Assembly (NCBI GenBank): GCA_946185205.1
Contig: CAMHIP010000009.1
Coordinates: 1-34,715, forward strand
Direction: 5' to 3'
Source of the DNA: an uncultured Bacteroidales bacterium
GTDB lineage: Bacteria; Bacteroidota; Bacteroidia; Bacteroidales; UBA932
DNA length: 34,715 nt
Positions 7,801-16,145 of the stretch are shown here, piece by piece. Within the stretch, counting starts at the first letter, position 1. Each line of letters opens with the position of its first letter. The notes under the pieces were generated by a model, which did no database searches, was not told the origin of the DNA, and was given only the letters and a program-made list of their open reading frames with translations. The translations under genes were made by a program, and so were the position numbers.

Positions 7801-9827
7801 TGGCTGGACTCGATGACATCACTCTTACGGTCACGGCTCTGCACAGTCTTTGAAAGGATATGCATTTCGCGAGGATGCGCGTTTACAAACTGGCGCCAAA
7901 GGTTAGGGTCGGCCTTGGGGCTGTCAGTCTCAATACGTGGATCCGATTCATAATAGTATTCATCAATGAAGATAGTGGCCCGGATAACCTTCTCTCCAGT
8001 ATTGGGATCTGTCTTGAAATCACTGCTACCAGCAGAAGCCGTTTCTTTTTTAGTCTCTTCAAATATATACTGAATCAGTTGGCTGATATCCATCAGTTCA
8101 GGGTGTGGAGTGTTGTCCCAAGGCCCGTGTTCTCCCATGCCCCAGTCTTTATCATAAGCCGAATTCCCCGGATAAGCTAAACGGTTTGTTGTGTATTCGT
8201 CTCCTACTAATTTATTAATGCCAAACTTCACCCACCTGTAATCCAACAGCGTGCCGTCTGTATCGTGAGGATCGTAGATGGGGTAGTCAATTCCCCCCAC
8301 AGTTTTATAACTCTTCTGCGGCCCGCCGCCAACGGAAGAAGTAAAAGGAGTCTTCACATACCAGGAGAACTTCTCGGGCGAGGTCTCGGGATCATAGGTG
8401 AAGGTTATGGAGTGATATTCGTAGTGGCAGTCTGCATTTACAATCTCATCATCTGTGAGCAGAAGGTAACCTTCCTGACCGGGCTGGAGTTCACTGTCAC
8501 TCTTTACCTCTGCATAGATGCTGCGGGAGTTGACGATTGTAATCTCATAGGTATAGCTGGTGCCTCGTAGGGTGTTGTAATCGTCATAGTCGGAGTTGGA
8601 GAAATCCCCCAGGTGCACCGTGTAAATGGTATCAGACGTAAGCGCATGATTAGAACTTCCCCCCAAGGCGGTAATGCCATCCGGGGTGAGGGTGAGAATC
8701 ATGTCAAACTTCACGAAAGGAGCATTGGGAAGGGCGTAAACCCATTCTCCGTTTTCTACATAATGCTCGCTGGGATCTCCCCCGTAGCCGGTTTTGTCTA
8801 TATCGGTTTTGGCCTGCTTTTCACGCTTATAGTACTCGTCTGCGTGAGCTTTTGCCGCAAAACGGCTTTCCAGCATATAGAAAGAGAAGACATACCAAGT
8901 GTAACCTCCTTCCTCGACGGTTCCTTCAAAGTAAGCCTGTTCGGCCCCAAAATAAACCGTTCCTTCCGGAGCTCGTCCTTCATCATAATCAGAGAACAGG
9001 TAGCAGCGGTTGGGGACATTGCAGGCCTCCCAATATACTGCCTTCGCTGCGCTGATATTGGTTTCATTGACCCGAATCTTGAACTTGACCTTGGCATCTA
9101 CCGGCCTCAGATACACTCTGTAATCAAGGTTGTATTCCGTGGAGGGCGAAGTAGTCCCCCACACCATTTCACCGGTGTTGACATTCTTGGGATTTCCGGC
9201 CCCGTCTTCCGGGACTCCCAGCATCAGGAACAAGTCTTTGCGATTAACTATATCCTGGGTCAGTTTCACCTGCGTTTGCCGTAGCTGATCATATGTGCGG
9301 ATGCCGTTCAAATAATCAAGAACATCATCCTGATCTCCCAGTTTGCATATACCGTTATCCACATTGGCAATTACCACCAATTTGGCGCTGGAGCAGACCT
9401 TGGTGGATATTTTCACTGCACCGCGCGTCTTTGTCACGGTATTGTCGATAGACCGGTTCTCTACCCACCAGCCTTCGTTGGGACTGCTATCCAGAGCACT
9501 CAGGCTGGGCAGCAGGTGTTCATAAGAAAAGTATCGGCCATAGATCTTCTGTCCGCGAGTTACGTGTCCCTCTCCTTCGCCGTCGCAGAAAATCATCACG
9601 TATAGATCGTGGATGCGTTCTTCGTCGGCCGGAGCGGCCTCAGCCTTGGTGGAAACATCCAGATTTACAAGATTATCGGTCCCAAAGTTGATGCACATGG
9701 TAATGGGTGTTCCTTCAGGCAGAACTTCCCTGAGAGGAATTTCCTCTTCCAGGGTGCGGACGCATGATGGCACCAGCAACGCGAGCGCCGCTGCAGTCAA
9801 GGCCGATATGAAAGGAGATCTTTTCAC
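4890..9827 (-). CDS. DUF4906-type giant fimbrial lipoprotein (probable pilus tip/accessory protein)
   Basis: A 1645-residue surface lipoprotein, last gene of the fimbrial operon. I start at GTG 9827, directly behind the upstream stop with one base between, because it gives a clean lipoprotein signal ending LVPSC (Cys22). An ATG at 9878 would overlap the previous gene and put 17 odd residues before the signal. After the lipobox comes a fimbrillin-like section with the typical STKAEA stretch and HDLYVMIF strand. The long middle part includes a YCPSGYRFPNHTEF segment and a later RTRCVKD, as in Bacteroidota/Fibrobacter surface paralogue domains. The C-terminal third has several beta-sandwich repeats of about 90-110 residues starting near GAISGQIAVEGNTI. 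In known fimbrillin operons proteins of this type sit at the end and are thought to form the tip or adhesin; that role is inferred. Base composition is AT-richer than the flanks. Confidence 0.78.
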   Translation of the reverse strand: MKRSPFISALTAAALALLVPSCVRTLEEEIPLREVLPEGTPITMCINFGTDNLVNLDVSTKAEAAPADEERIHDLYVMIFCDGEGEGHVTRGQKIYGRYFSYEHLLPSLSALDSSPNEGWWVENRSIDNTVTKTRGAVKISTKVCSSAKLVVIANVDNGICKLGDQDDVLDYLNGIRTYDQLRQTQVKLTQDIVNRKDLFLMLGVPEDGAGNPKNVNTGEMVWGTTSPSTEYNLDYRVYLRPVDAKVKFKIRVNETNISAAKAVYWEACNVPNRCYLFSDYDEGRAPEGTVYFGAEQAYFEGTVEEGGYTWYVFSFYMLESRFAAKAHADEYYKREKQAKTDIDKTGYGGDPSEHYVENGEWVYALPNAPFVKFDMILTLTPDGITALGGSSNHALTSDTIYTVHLGDFSNSDYDDYNTLRGTSYTYEITIVNSRSIYAEVKSDSELQPGQEGYLLLTDDEIVNADCHYEYHSITFTYDPETSPEKFSWYVKTPFTSSVGGGPQKSYKTVGGIDYPIYDPHDTDGTLLDYRWVKFGINKLVGDEYTTNRLAYPGNSAYDKDWGMGEHGPWDNTPHPELMDISQLIQYIFEETKKETASAGSSDFKTDPNTGEKVIRATIFIDEYYYESDPRIETDSPKADPNLWRQFVNAHPREMHILSKTVQSRDRKSDVIESSHSIIQQSIQTIYNIYEPTLRSIWGCEHLDEIKQKEPAGSGDWLYWPEGCIESEKAGANSDIGKENGRLNSAFIWGLYNRQDNSGSMTSPREWDNFLNYEVDNKVPELRDDDTDGSHHYHGMAWSCLTRNRDNNGNGTIDPEEIRWYMAASQQLVGMWVGTESLSTSARLYQPAPGQWRAHVVSSTAKKVAWSEEGAGATDLVHDWAGSSSSYHTWNSPEEASAGESVRCIRNVGTYDDGDGTKDISYAPVTVVPDRYFTLESQDDYYTFYFDRLDTKSIREYSPMELPYHDQMSLNNRVYVKLVTQPYSTIVDEFSETLLGINEKVTQKGVNDYCPSGYRFPNHTEFLLMELYLPNSYLKGEKAGYYPTRTYYNRGSLGSLRDDRWSSEYSKLGWRFTDKLHCIEPTGPITRTRCVKDEDQTGAISGQIAVEGNTIYPGEVTSVDFKFSSTASTFNSATLTLWYTKNGFRTPYDLTSQLRTPTGLQYKGVQSIRIPSLTDLGLPTTGFSSADMSIEASFTNLSGLSGSHELAVTMKNPISGTLSADEFFYPDDIQGGSFTYSFSTVSRTVDLASASFKLCYTDQTGNPREQAISTIPLSGKTSSGGSEISVPALSTLGLDTFGAKLNHPMTIEATITAANGLTYTKTSNNVSLVSHLTGSSMQFPTDYDNDNGIPVNVTVESVNDRASATSATFYWKREGDASYNTGSPLSGTLSTYVKDIIGSDLSESNKGKFYFYFTADCSDGTSITSDVWSMDILYYGKNWNPGPWTWVNKNNKGNLNHTWPVQSVTSLNFVAGDFIDAYMDVTECYYIKKDGTSDNDIGMDHLISFGDQNHNLQWSAGSIHFYYPAHSPREAPDQDRLQIGILHFGKKTIARLRPYSLDRTLTVRLQKDLLLVNGAEPDWSVDYTQADEKPQEQIAGDNTVSRTLATISHITDGDTVKIGSVEGQHRSRATYKYVRVVRNEGSLTP

Positions 9828-9828
9828 G

Positions 9829-10869
9829 TTAATTAAAATGAACCGTTTCGGTTTTGCCGTCCCAGTCCGCCACTTCAAAGTTGAAGGAAACGCTCTTGCC
9901 CTTACTGATACGGGTAGTAATGGTCAAATGCTGGTTCCGGGCTAATTGGGGAATGTTCCGGGCATGGTCGTCATGGACCGGCAGGTCGGTATAGCTATGG
10001 TAATCCGTTCTTTCCGAATCCAAATAAAAACTGATGTTACAGGTATATGGGCCGATGCTGGGGAAAACATACCATGACTTGGATACGGTGGCGTCTTTGC
10101 TGATAGTCATGGTCTCAGTAGCCGTCAGGTCCCCTTCACTGGCATAGGCAACGGCAAAATCGTTGCTGTGTGGAACGACATATCCTGTCTCCGGCCGAAT
10201 GTGGAATAAGGTGTTGCTGAAATCATACAACGTGAGCGCGTCCCCGTATTGATTCTCGAAAACTGAGGTTACCTTTGCGACACAGCGTAACAGCGCCAGA
10301 GAAATCTCGCCATTTCCGGAACTCTGAAGGGTAACAGTCCCTTTTGCCGAAAGGGGAAGACGGGATTTCTTTACCTTTGGGCAGGAATCAGAGTCCAGAT
10401 CTTCCGCGGCAGGCTCAAACTGCAAGCCTTCCACCTGGGTTACGGAAGTGAGTCCGGTGAGACTACTTACTGTCGCGCCTCCGGAACGCATGGCCCAGAG
10501 TCCTTGAGTATTGGCAAAGGCATAAACAGTATAAGCAGCATTCCCTGGAAGGCCGGTGAAAGAAACGGATACCCGCGTAGGCTCAGGGGTGCCTTCTACA
10601 CTGCCGGTTATAACGACCCCACCCTCGCTGCTGGGATAAGTAGCCACAATCTCTTCGCTACTATTGGCGATCAGGATGACAAGATCGGGAATATTCTCAC
10701 TGATGGAAATGCCGCCGCCGTCGGCTACGACGCCGTCCGGCTCATCTGCCTTGGTTTGAAGCGCTCCGGTCTCGAATACAATACGAAGGTTGCTACGCGG
10801 AATACCCTCCGGGGCACAGGACACTGCGCACCAGAAAAGGAGGAACCATATGAACAATTTTCTTCGCAT
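9829..10869 (-). CDS. Fimbrillin-like lipoprotein (minor subunit candidate)
   Basis: A 346-residue exported lipoprotein: MRRK, a hydrophobic run rich in Phe/Leu/Trp, and lipobox AVSC with Cys18. The mature part carries the LQTKADE stretch typical of Bacteroidota fimbrillins. It also has a first-domain strand pattern (VSFTGLPGNAAYTVYAFAN) like Mfa/FimA-related minor subunits, and a second beta domain ending in VSFNFEVADWDGKTETVHFN, the kind of C-terminal strand used in strand-exchange assembly. Its ATG overlaps the stop of the preceding gene by one base (TGATG), and its stop is one base from the GTG of the giant gene, so the three are translationally coupled. Which minor subunit it corresponds to cannot be told from sequence alone. 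Confidence 0.72.
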   Translation of the reverse strand: MRRKLFIWFLLFWCAVSCAPEGIPRSNLRIVFETGALQTKADEPDGVVADGGGISISENIPDLVILIANSSEEIVATYPSSEGGVVITGSVEGTPEPTRVSVSFTGLPGNAAYTVYAFANTQGLWAMRSGGATVSSLTGLTSVTQVEGLQFEPAAEDLDSDSCPKVKKSRLPLSAKGTVTLQSSGNGEISLALLRCVAKVTSVFENQYGDALTLYDFSNTLFHIRPETGYVVPHSNDFAVAYASEGDLTATETMTISKDATVSKSWYVFPSIGPYTCNISFYLDSERTDYHSYTDLPVHDDHARNIPQLARNQHLTITTRISKGKSVSFNFEVADWDGKTETVHFN

Positions 10870-11933
10870 CAGATCAGTATACCGGGCGTTTCTCCTTCAA
10901 GGGTATCCCATGGCGTAGTATAGACCGTCACCAACAGGCCGCCGTCCAGGCGCATATAGATGGTGTAGATGTACTTGACGCCTATTTCCCAGGAATTGAT
11001 AGGGGTACCATCGGCGCGTTCAATCCCGTTAAGAGGGATCTCTATGTCAGGAGCAATAGTCGTTTCACCTACCGTATAGTTTAGCAATAACTTGGGCTCG
11101 TAATAAGTCAAGTTCTGGGGAATCATTATCTGGAACTCACTGGTCCAGTCTTCCCCGTGGGCGATAGTCTCTTCAGGAGACAAACGTCTGACTTGTTTTG
11201 CACTGGGCATATGGTTTGCCCATCTCAAAAGCGTGCTCCCGGAGTTGTCAAGGCTAACTTTAGCATCGGCACTCACAACCAGGTTCTTGAATTGCAAGTG
11301 GTTTAGAGTAACGCTGGCACTGGTGGAGTTGTTGATAATCTTTATGGATACGGCGCTTCCCATATGTGAGAAAGCTAGGTCAACTCTATCATGCCGATGT
11401 CCCCAGTCAGAACCACTGCGTCTGTAGGTGGTGGCAAGGATGTCATACTTGTCTCCTCCGGCAGGTGCAGTCCCGGTAGGGTTGTCATAATCATAGTGAG
11501 TGGTCACCGAAAGGTTTCCTATTGCAACCTCTTTGGCTGTTCCTATACCGGCGGGGGATACGGCAACAAAGTCATAGTAATCGGACATGCTGGTCCAGTC
11601 CCAAGACTTAGTCGGAGAGTAACTCCATGAGTCTTTTGTAACAATGCCACCTTCTTCCTGGTATGTGTGATTAACCGTGGTCCCGTCAAAGACCTCTGTG
11701 TGTGTGCCTGCGGCAGATACTTTTTCCCCGAAGACGGAAAATGTGTCGTCGTTGGAGACAAATCTATCTGTCGTAGCCTTTGTTTTCGTATCATCGCGAA
11801 GCAGCAGCGACCCGGCGGTGAAGCGGATGGAAATTTCGTCTCCCGCCGGGTCAAGCCTGGCGGCGCACCCTGCTACAAGAAGCAGGGTGCCCGTCAAGGC
11901 TGCTGCAATGCGTATGATGTTGATTTTAAGCAC
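10869..11933 (-). CDS. Fimbrillin family protein (Mfa-like lipoprotein)
   Basis: A 354-residue lipoprotein with signal LKINIIRIAAALTGTLLLVAGC (Cys23 in my numbering). I use the GTG at 11933, two bases after the upstream TAA, since the in-frame ATG at 11975 lies inside the previous gene and adds a non-signal-like start. The mature N-terminus shows the fimbrillin pattern KTKATTD, then FSVFGEK, WSYSPTKSWDW and YYDFVAVSPAG. These match the Mfa-like family, in which a TK/TRA stretch is followed by strands with an aromatic 'PxxxW' loop and a 'faysP' strand. The C-terminus (YIYTIYMRLDGGLLVTVYTTPWDT) resembles that of the next fimbrillin. It likely builds or caps the pilus with its neighbours. Confidence 0.78.
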   Translation of the reverse strand: MLKINIIRIAAALTGTLLLVAGCAARLDPAGDEISIRFTAGSLLLRDDTKTKATTDRFVSNDDTFSVFGEKVSAAGTHTEVFDGTTVNHTYQEEGGIVTKDSWSYSPTKSWDWTSMSDYYDFVAVSPAGIGTAKEVAIGNLSVTTHYDYDNPTGTAPAGGDKYDILATTYRRSGSDWGHRHDRVDLAFSHMGSAVSIKIINNSTSASVTLNHLQFKNLVVSADAKVSLDNSGSTLLRWANHMPSAKQVRRLSPEETIAHGEDWTSEFQIMIPQNLTYYEPKLLLNYTVGETTIAPDIEIPLNGIERADGTPINSWEIGVKYIYTIYMRLDGGLLVTVYTTPWDTLEGETPGILI

Positions 11934-11935
11934 TA

Positions 11936-13120
11936 TTAGTTCACGAGGTAGTGGTAACCGGTGCCAACGGTCCATTCGGAGATAGAAGCACCAAAGACGA
12001 TAGGTTTAGCGTCAAGTGTAAGGTAGAACACATAGTGCTTTCCTGTAGCCCAACTGCCGACCTTGGTGTCATTCTGAGCATTGTCATTCAGAATGTCGAA
12101 GTCGGAGAGCCAGAGCTTGCTGGTATACTCAGTAGTGCTTTCGCTTGTGCCGGAACCGGTAGTGATTGTGTAAGTGATAGACAGCTGAGGTTTTGTCTCG
12201 GTAAAGTCTGTTGCATTAGTAGGAGCGGTAAGAGGCTGGGGTTTCACTATCAGGTTGTTGATGAGATAGGTGGCTTTTGCTGCAGTCGGCTCGCCATTGT
12301 CAGTGCCATTAAAATGGGTGAACGCATCATTCTCTGCAATCTCGAGCCCGGTTCCAAGCGTGACCGAGGTAGCACCATCACCAGGACCGTAAGAACCAGT
12401 CGCGTTTCCGGTTGACCAGGTTGCAATAGGATTGAGTCCAGTGGGAGATGAGCCGTAAACACTTCCATTATATACGTCGTTTACACTGAGCGTACCGGCA
12501 TTTTCAATGTTGTCAATCGAGAATGCCGTTACCTTTACAGTTGCGTCTTTAAGATTGGGAGCCTTGCTGACCTTGAAATCAACAAGTGAGGCCACATGGT
12601 TAAAATCAAGCTGAACCACACTGCCATAGTTGGCCTTAAGAACAGTCTTTTTATCGGCCACAAGAACGTCACTTTGAACATTTCTGCCGGTGAAGCTGAT
12701 GCTGGTGCTTGTGATATCTCCAGTCTGAGGATTTACGGTTGCTGCTGTTCCCACCGAAGAGGGAGAGATGGCATAGAAAACATACTTGTCGTAATTCTTA
12801 TCCCAGAAACGGAGAGGAGAATATACCCAAGTTCCGGGAGTGCCAGCTACGGTCATTTCAACAGCGTCATCATCAAAAACAGTGTGAGGATCACTGTCGT
12901 CAGACATGGCTTTGTAACCATACACGGCAAAGCTGTCGCCCACGCCGAAGGTGTTTGTGCCAGCCGTACGGGGATCTGAGATGGCCTTTGTCAGAGTCTC
13001 TGCCCAGGAGCCGAAACCGATGGGGACCTCTGGGGTCGGGTTTACCTCGTAGGTCTTGTTGCAGGCGGTGGCCGCGATGGCGGCGACGGCTGCGAGGATT
13101 AAAACTTTTTTCATACGCAT
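11936..13120 (-). CDS. Fimbrillin family protein (probable major pilin)
   Basis: A 394-residue lipoprotein and the first structural subunit in the operon. Signal MRMKKVLILAAVAAIAATAC places the lipidated Cys at 20. A second ATG two codons in is equally possible. The mature protein shows LTKAISDPR, FAVYGYKAM, WVYSPLRFWDKNYDKYVFYAISPS and, at the end, GKHYVFYLTLDAKPIVFGASISEWTVGTGYHYLVN, which is the classic Mfa-like fimbrillin ending (strand 'I.F..sV.dW'). In the family the lipid anchor and N-terminal strand are removed by a protease and replaced by the next subunit's C-terminal strand (type V pili). Codon use and base composition are AT-richer than in the two upstream genes. The stop is two bases from the GTG of the next gene. 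Confidence 0.85.
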   Translation of the reverse strand: MRMKKVLILAAVAAIAATACNKTYEVNPTPEVPIGFGSWAETLTKAISDPRTAGTNTFGVGDSFAVYGYKAMSDDSDPHTVFDDDAVEMTVAGTPGTWVYSPLRFWDKNYDKYVFYAISPSSVGTAATVNPQTGDITSTSISFTGRNVQSDVLVADKKTVLKANYGSVVQLDFNHVASLVDFKVSKAPNLKDATVKVTAFSIDNIENAGTLSVNDVYNGSVYGSSPTGLNPIATWSTGNATGSYGPGDGATSVTLGTGLEIAENDAFTHFNGTDNGEPTAAKATYLINNLIVKPQPLTAPTNATDFTETKPQLSITYTITTGSGTSESTTEYTSKLWLSDFDILNDNAQNDTKVGSWATGKHYVFYLTLDAKPIVFGASISEWTVGTGYHYLVN

Positions 13121-13158
13121 TGCGTGTTGTTGGTTGTTAAACTATCAATTTTCATTCC

Positions 13159-14301
13159 TTATTGGATAATCGTGACACCGCCCCTCTCCTCCTGCCAGTC
13201 TGTCAGCAGGGCGTCGAAACCGCCGCCGTCGCCGTCGTGCTGGCCCTGGTCGGGCGGGAAGTCGTTGACGTCGAGGTCGAGCGTGATCACGCCGCCGGTG
13301 GGCAGGGCGCGGAGCTGGTCGGTCACGTCGATGTGGATGTTTTTGTAGCCGCCGTCGTTGTAGGCGACGCTCAGCACGAAGAAGTGTTCTCCGGCCGGAG
13401 CCGCGGCCACGCTGGCGGGGTCGTAGGCGTTGCAGCCCGGGATGCCGAAGCTGACCAGGCGTGCGCCCAGCAGGTCGGGGTCCACGGCGCGGTTGACCCG
13501 CACGTCGGTGGGCACGCTCACGGTCGTGGTGGAGCTGACCCCGGAACGCAGGCTCACGCCCTCCGCCATACCCGTGAGCGCGCATCCGCCGGCACTGCCG
13601 ACCACGCGGCCGTTGTTGTTGTGCAGGCGGATCTGGAAGAGCCAGATGAAGTCGGCAGGGCGCATGACGCCGCCGATGCGGATGACGTAGCGTCCGTCGA
13701 TGTATTCGTAGGCGGCCGGGTCCTCGGAGATGACCACGCCGGGTCTGTAGAGCGAGAACAGGCTCTCCGGCGCCAGCACGACGGGGTCGTCCGCGCTGGG
13801 CAGCTCGTCCGGCAGGGCTTTGGTGCCGGTCGCTTTCTGGCTGCGGGTCTTGACCGGAGAGGAGTCCTTCAGGCCGGAGGAGATGGCGTGCGTATAGGCG
13901 TAGATCTCATAGCGCTCCTCGTCTTCCGTGAAGAGGACGGCTTCGGAGTCGTTGTTGTGGAAGAGGAAGTCGTAGGTCCCGGCGACGGCCTTGAGGTGGC
14001 CGCTGTGGCCGGTGAAGTTGTACGTCTGGTGCGAGACATCCTTCCCGTCGGGGCCCTGGGCGTAGGAGTGCATGCGGATGCTGGACGGCTCCTCGTAGCC
14101 GAGGGGGCCGAGCAGGTCGGCATTCCACTGGTACTGCCAGCGTGTCTCCCAGTCCACCTGCCAGATCGTCTCGACGTCGAGGTCCAGTTCGAGGCCGACC
14201 TCCAGGTCAAGGGCCTGCCGCAGGTGCAGGGGCGGGTCGATCCGGCAGCCGCACACGAGGAGCAGCAGCGTGCCGAGGGCTATGAGCTTGCGTGCTTTCA
14301 T
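13159..14301 (-). CDS. DUF5119 domain lipoprotein of fimbrial operon
   Basis: A 380-residue lipoprotein. The start is ATG 14301 because it gives MKARKLIALGTLLLLVCGC (lipid Cys19) and a four-base ATGA overlap with the upstream gene. An open frame continues further upstream only as a shadow of that gene. The mature protein begins with PPLHLRQALDLEVGLELDLDVETIWQVDW and has YDFLFHNNDSEAVLF, WLFQIRLHNN and a NDFPPDQGQ ending, as expected for DUF5119 proteins that sit just before fimbrillin genes in Bacteroides-type operons. The function is unknown; the context suggests a pilus anchor or assembly factor. It is high-GC, like the neighbours outside the operon. Confidence 0.75.
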   Translation of the reverse strand: MKARKLIALGTLLLLVCGCRIDPPLHLRQALDLEVGLELDLDVETIWQVDWETRWQYQWNADLLGPLGYEEPSSIRMHSYAQGPDGKDVSHQTYNFTGHSGHLKAVAGTYDFLFHNNDSEAVLFTEDEERYEIYAYTHAISSGLKDSSPVKTRSQKATGTKALPDELPSADDPVVLAPESLFSLYRPGVVISEDPAAYEYIDGRYVIRIGGVMRPADFIWLFQIRLHNNNGRVVGSAGGCALTGMAEGVSLRSGVSSTTTVSVPTDVRVNRAVDPDLLGARLVSFGIPGCNAYDPASVAAAPAGEHFFVLSVAYNDGGYKNIHIDVTDQLRALPTGGVITLDLDVNDFPPDQGQHDGDGGGFDALLTDWQEERGGVTIIQ

Positions 14302-16100
14302 CTGCGGTTGCGGTTGAAGAGGTCGATGCCGATGGAGAGATACGCGCGGGTCGGTCCTGCCCAGAACCAGCGGTGGTTGCGCGGGACGAATGCGGCCGGG
14401 TCGCCGACGTAGTCGTAGTAGTAGCGGTCCGTGGCGTCGTTGCCATAGACGTAGGGGTCGTAGCGGGCGTAGAAGGCGCCGGCGGCGATGCCGAGGTCGA
14501 TGAAGAAGCGGCTCCGTCCGAGGATCCACTTGTACCCGACGCCGACCGAGGCGCCGAGGCCTTCGCCCTCCCAGCCGGTGCCGTCGGTGCCCACGCCGAA
14601 GCGGGCGCCGTTGACGTTGCCCAGCAGGTAGAGGCCGCGGAAACGGTCTTCGCAGTTGCGGAAATAGCGGCGCGTCCAGAGGGTGATGTTCTGGATCTGG
14701 AAGAATGCCTGCCGGTCCCAATGCTTCCACATCGGCCATTCCACGTCGGCTCCGAAGGTGAAATGGCGGCTGCGGACCGGATAGTATTCGAGCGAGACGC
14801 TCGGGATGGAGGTCAGGCCGTAGTCCGGGATGTACGCGATGTCGTAAAGCAGGTTGGTGCTGACGCCGAGCACGGGGCGGAGCGTGCGTTCCCGGGTGAG
14901 GGCGGGGACTTCCAGGCGGTCGGGACGCAGGCGGACGGAAGGGCCGGCGGGGAGGTCCAGGGCTGTGAGGGCGGGCTCGTCCTCCACGCGGGGGAGCGTC
15001 CAGCGGCGGGTCCGGGTGATGGTGGATGCCCGGAATTCCGGATACACCCTGCGGGCGAGCGCGCTCCAGCCGGGGACGCTTTTCAGCTGCGCTTCCTTGC
15101 GGTCGGCGGGGGTGTCGGCGTCGATGATGCCGAGTATGCGGTCCTGCTGGCCGGGAACTCCGGAGGCGGCGACGGCATCCCGCAGTTCGCTCCAGGGCTC
15201 TCCCTCCGCGCGGATGGACAGGACGCCGGCGTAGTGGGGATAATGGCCGGCGATATAGCTCCGGATGGCTTCCGCGCGGCGCGCGGAGAGGGCTTTGTTG
15301 TAGGACGCGGGGCCGTCCATCGAGGCCTGGCCCACGATGACGAGGGTGTCGCCGGGCATAGGTGCGCTGGATCCGAGCAGTGAGTCGAGCCGGGCGAGCG
15401 ACCGGGCGTTGGTCCGGTAGCCGGGCAGGATGTGCGCGCTGTCGAAGGGGAAGCAGATGCGGATGGGGGGATCGGAAGAGATTTCCTCGTCGGAGGAAGC
15501 GGCGTCTCCGGAGCTGTCCTCATCCTGGAAATGGAAGGTGATGTCTGTCTCCTGCAGCAGCGGGAACAATTCTTCGCGCATCCGGTGCCAGGTCTGTCCG
15601 CCCCGCAAGTCCATCAGCTCCTTTTTCCGGGAATTGACGACGGCACCGTCGCTGATGACCCAGACGGGGAATTCGTCGATGATGCGCAGGGCCTCTTCCG
15701 CGCCCGGGATGTCGCTGTCCTCCAGCAGGGTGCGCAGCTTTTCGTAATCTTCGCCCACGGACTGGATGTCGAGCCGGGCGGAGGCGGGCGCCCAGTGGTT
15801 GATGAGCGCTACGGCTTCTTCCGCGCGGCGGTCCGAACGGTCCCGGTTGTCCGTGCTCCTGCCGTCCGGCGAGGCGCCGCTCCGGACGCTGACGCTGTGC
15901 AGGTGCAACTCCGGCCGGGACAGCAGGTCCGCGACCGCTTCGCCTGCAGGCTCCTCCTGTGCCGGAAGTGTGAACGCGGCATGCTCGCTGCCGTTTACGA
16001 CCAGGCGGACAAAGGTCCTGGAAGTTTCGGCGGCCCCGCCCGTCTGCCGGCAAAAGACCGACGCCAGCAGGGCGAGAACTATGTATAACACGTTGCGCAT
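14298..16100 (-). CDS. OmpA-like/DUF3575 fusion, outer-membrane fimbrial assembly protein
   Basis: A 600-residue envelope protein, first gene of the fimbrial operon, with signal peptide MRNVLYIVLALLASVFC. Residues of about 45-190 and 215-375 look like two tandem OmpA-like modules. Each has an ASPDG or ASMDG-type motif, an RR-A helix, a 'GE.(Y/W)..L' motif, a helix ending '(L/I)..IID', and a 'K..L....W..(M/L)' tail. The second contains FPFDSAHILPGYR with FPFD at 217-220. From about 408 on, the protein matches the DUF3575 pattern (STNLLYDIAYIPDYG ... SLEYYPVRSRHFTFGADVEWP ... GVGYKWILGRSRFFIDLGI), probably an outer-membrane beta-barrel. In related operons DUF3575 and DUF3868/OmpA-type proteins are often separate genes. 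Here they are fused. A role in anchoring or secreting the pilus is inferred. Confidence 0.75.
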   Translation of the reverse strand: MRNVLYIVLALLASVFCRQTGGAAETSRTFVRLVVNGSEHAAFTLPAQEEPAGEAVADLLSRPELHLHSVSVRSGASPDGRSTDNRDRSDRRAEEAVALINHWAPASARLDIQSVGEDYEKLRTLLEDSDIPGAEEALRIIDEFPVWVISDGAVVNSRKKELMDLRGGQTWHRMREELFPLLQETDITFHFQDEDSSGDAASSDEEISSDPPIRICFPFDSAHILPGYRTNARSLARLDSLLGSSAPMPGDTLVIVGQASMDGPASYNKALSARRAEAIRSYIAGHYPHYAGVLSIRAEGEPWSELRDAVAASGVPGQQDRILGIIDADTPADRKEAQLKSVPGWSALARRVYPEFRASTITRTRRWTLPRVEDEPALTALDLPAGPSVRLRPDRLEVPALTRERTLRPVLGVSTNLLYDIAYIPDYGLTSIPSVSLEYYPVRSRHFTFGADVEWPMWKHWDRQAFFQIQNITLWTRRYFRNCEDRFRGLYLLGNVNGARFGVGTDGTGWEGEGLGASVGVGYKWILGRSRFFIDLGIAAGAFYARYDPYVYGNDATDRYYYDYVGDPAAFVPRNHRWFWAGPTRAYLSIGIDLFNRNRR

Positions 16101-16137
16101 GCGCGTTCTTCTATTATAATAAAATTAGTTCAAGGTA

Positions 16138-16145
16138 CAAATATA
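16138..16145 (-). promoter_or_regulatory. -7 box of the fimbrial operon promoter
   Basis: On the minus strand this reads TATATTTG, a full TAnnTTTG match, 37 bases before the ATG at 16100. It lies in a strongly AT-rich stretch (16101-16260). No clear TTTG is found 19-21 bases further upstream. Confidence 0.6.
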
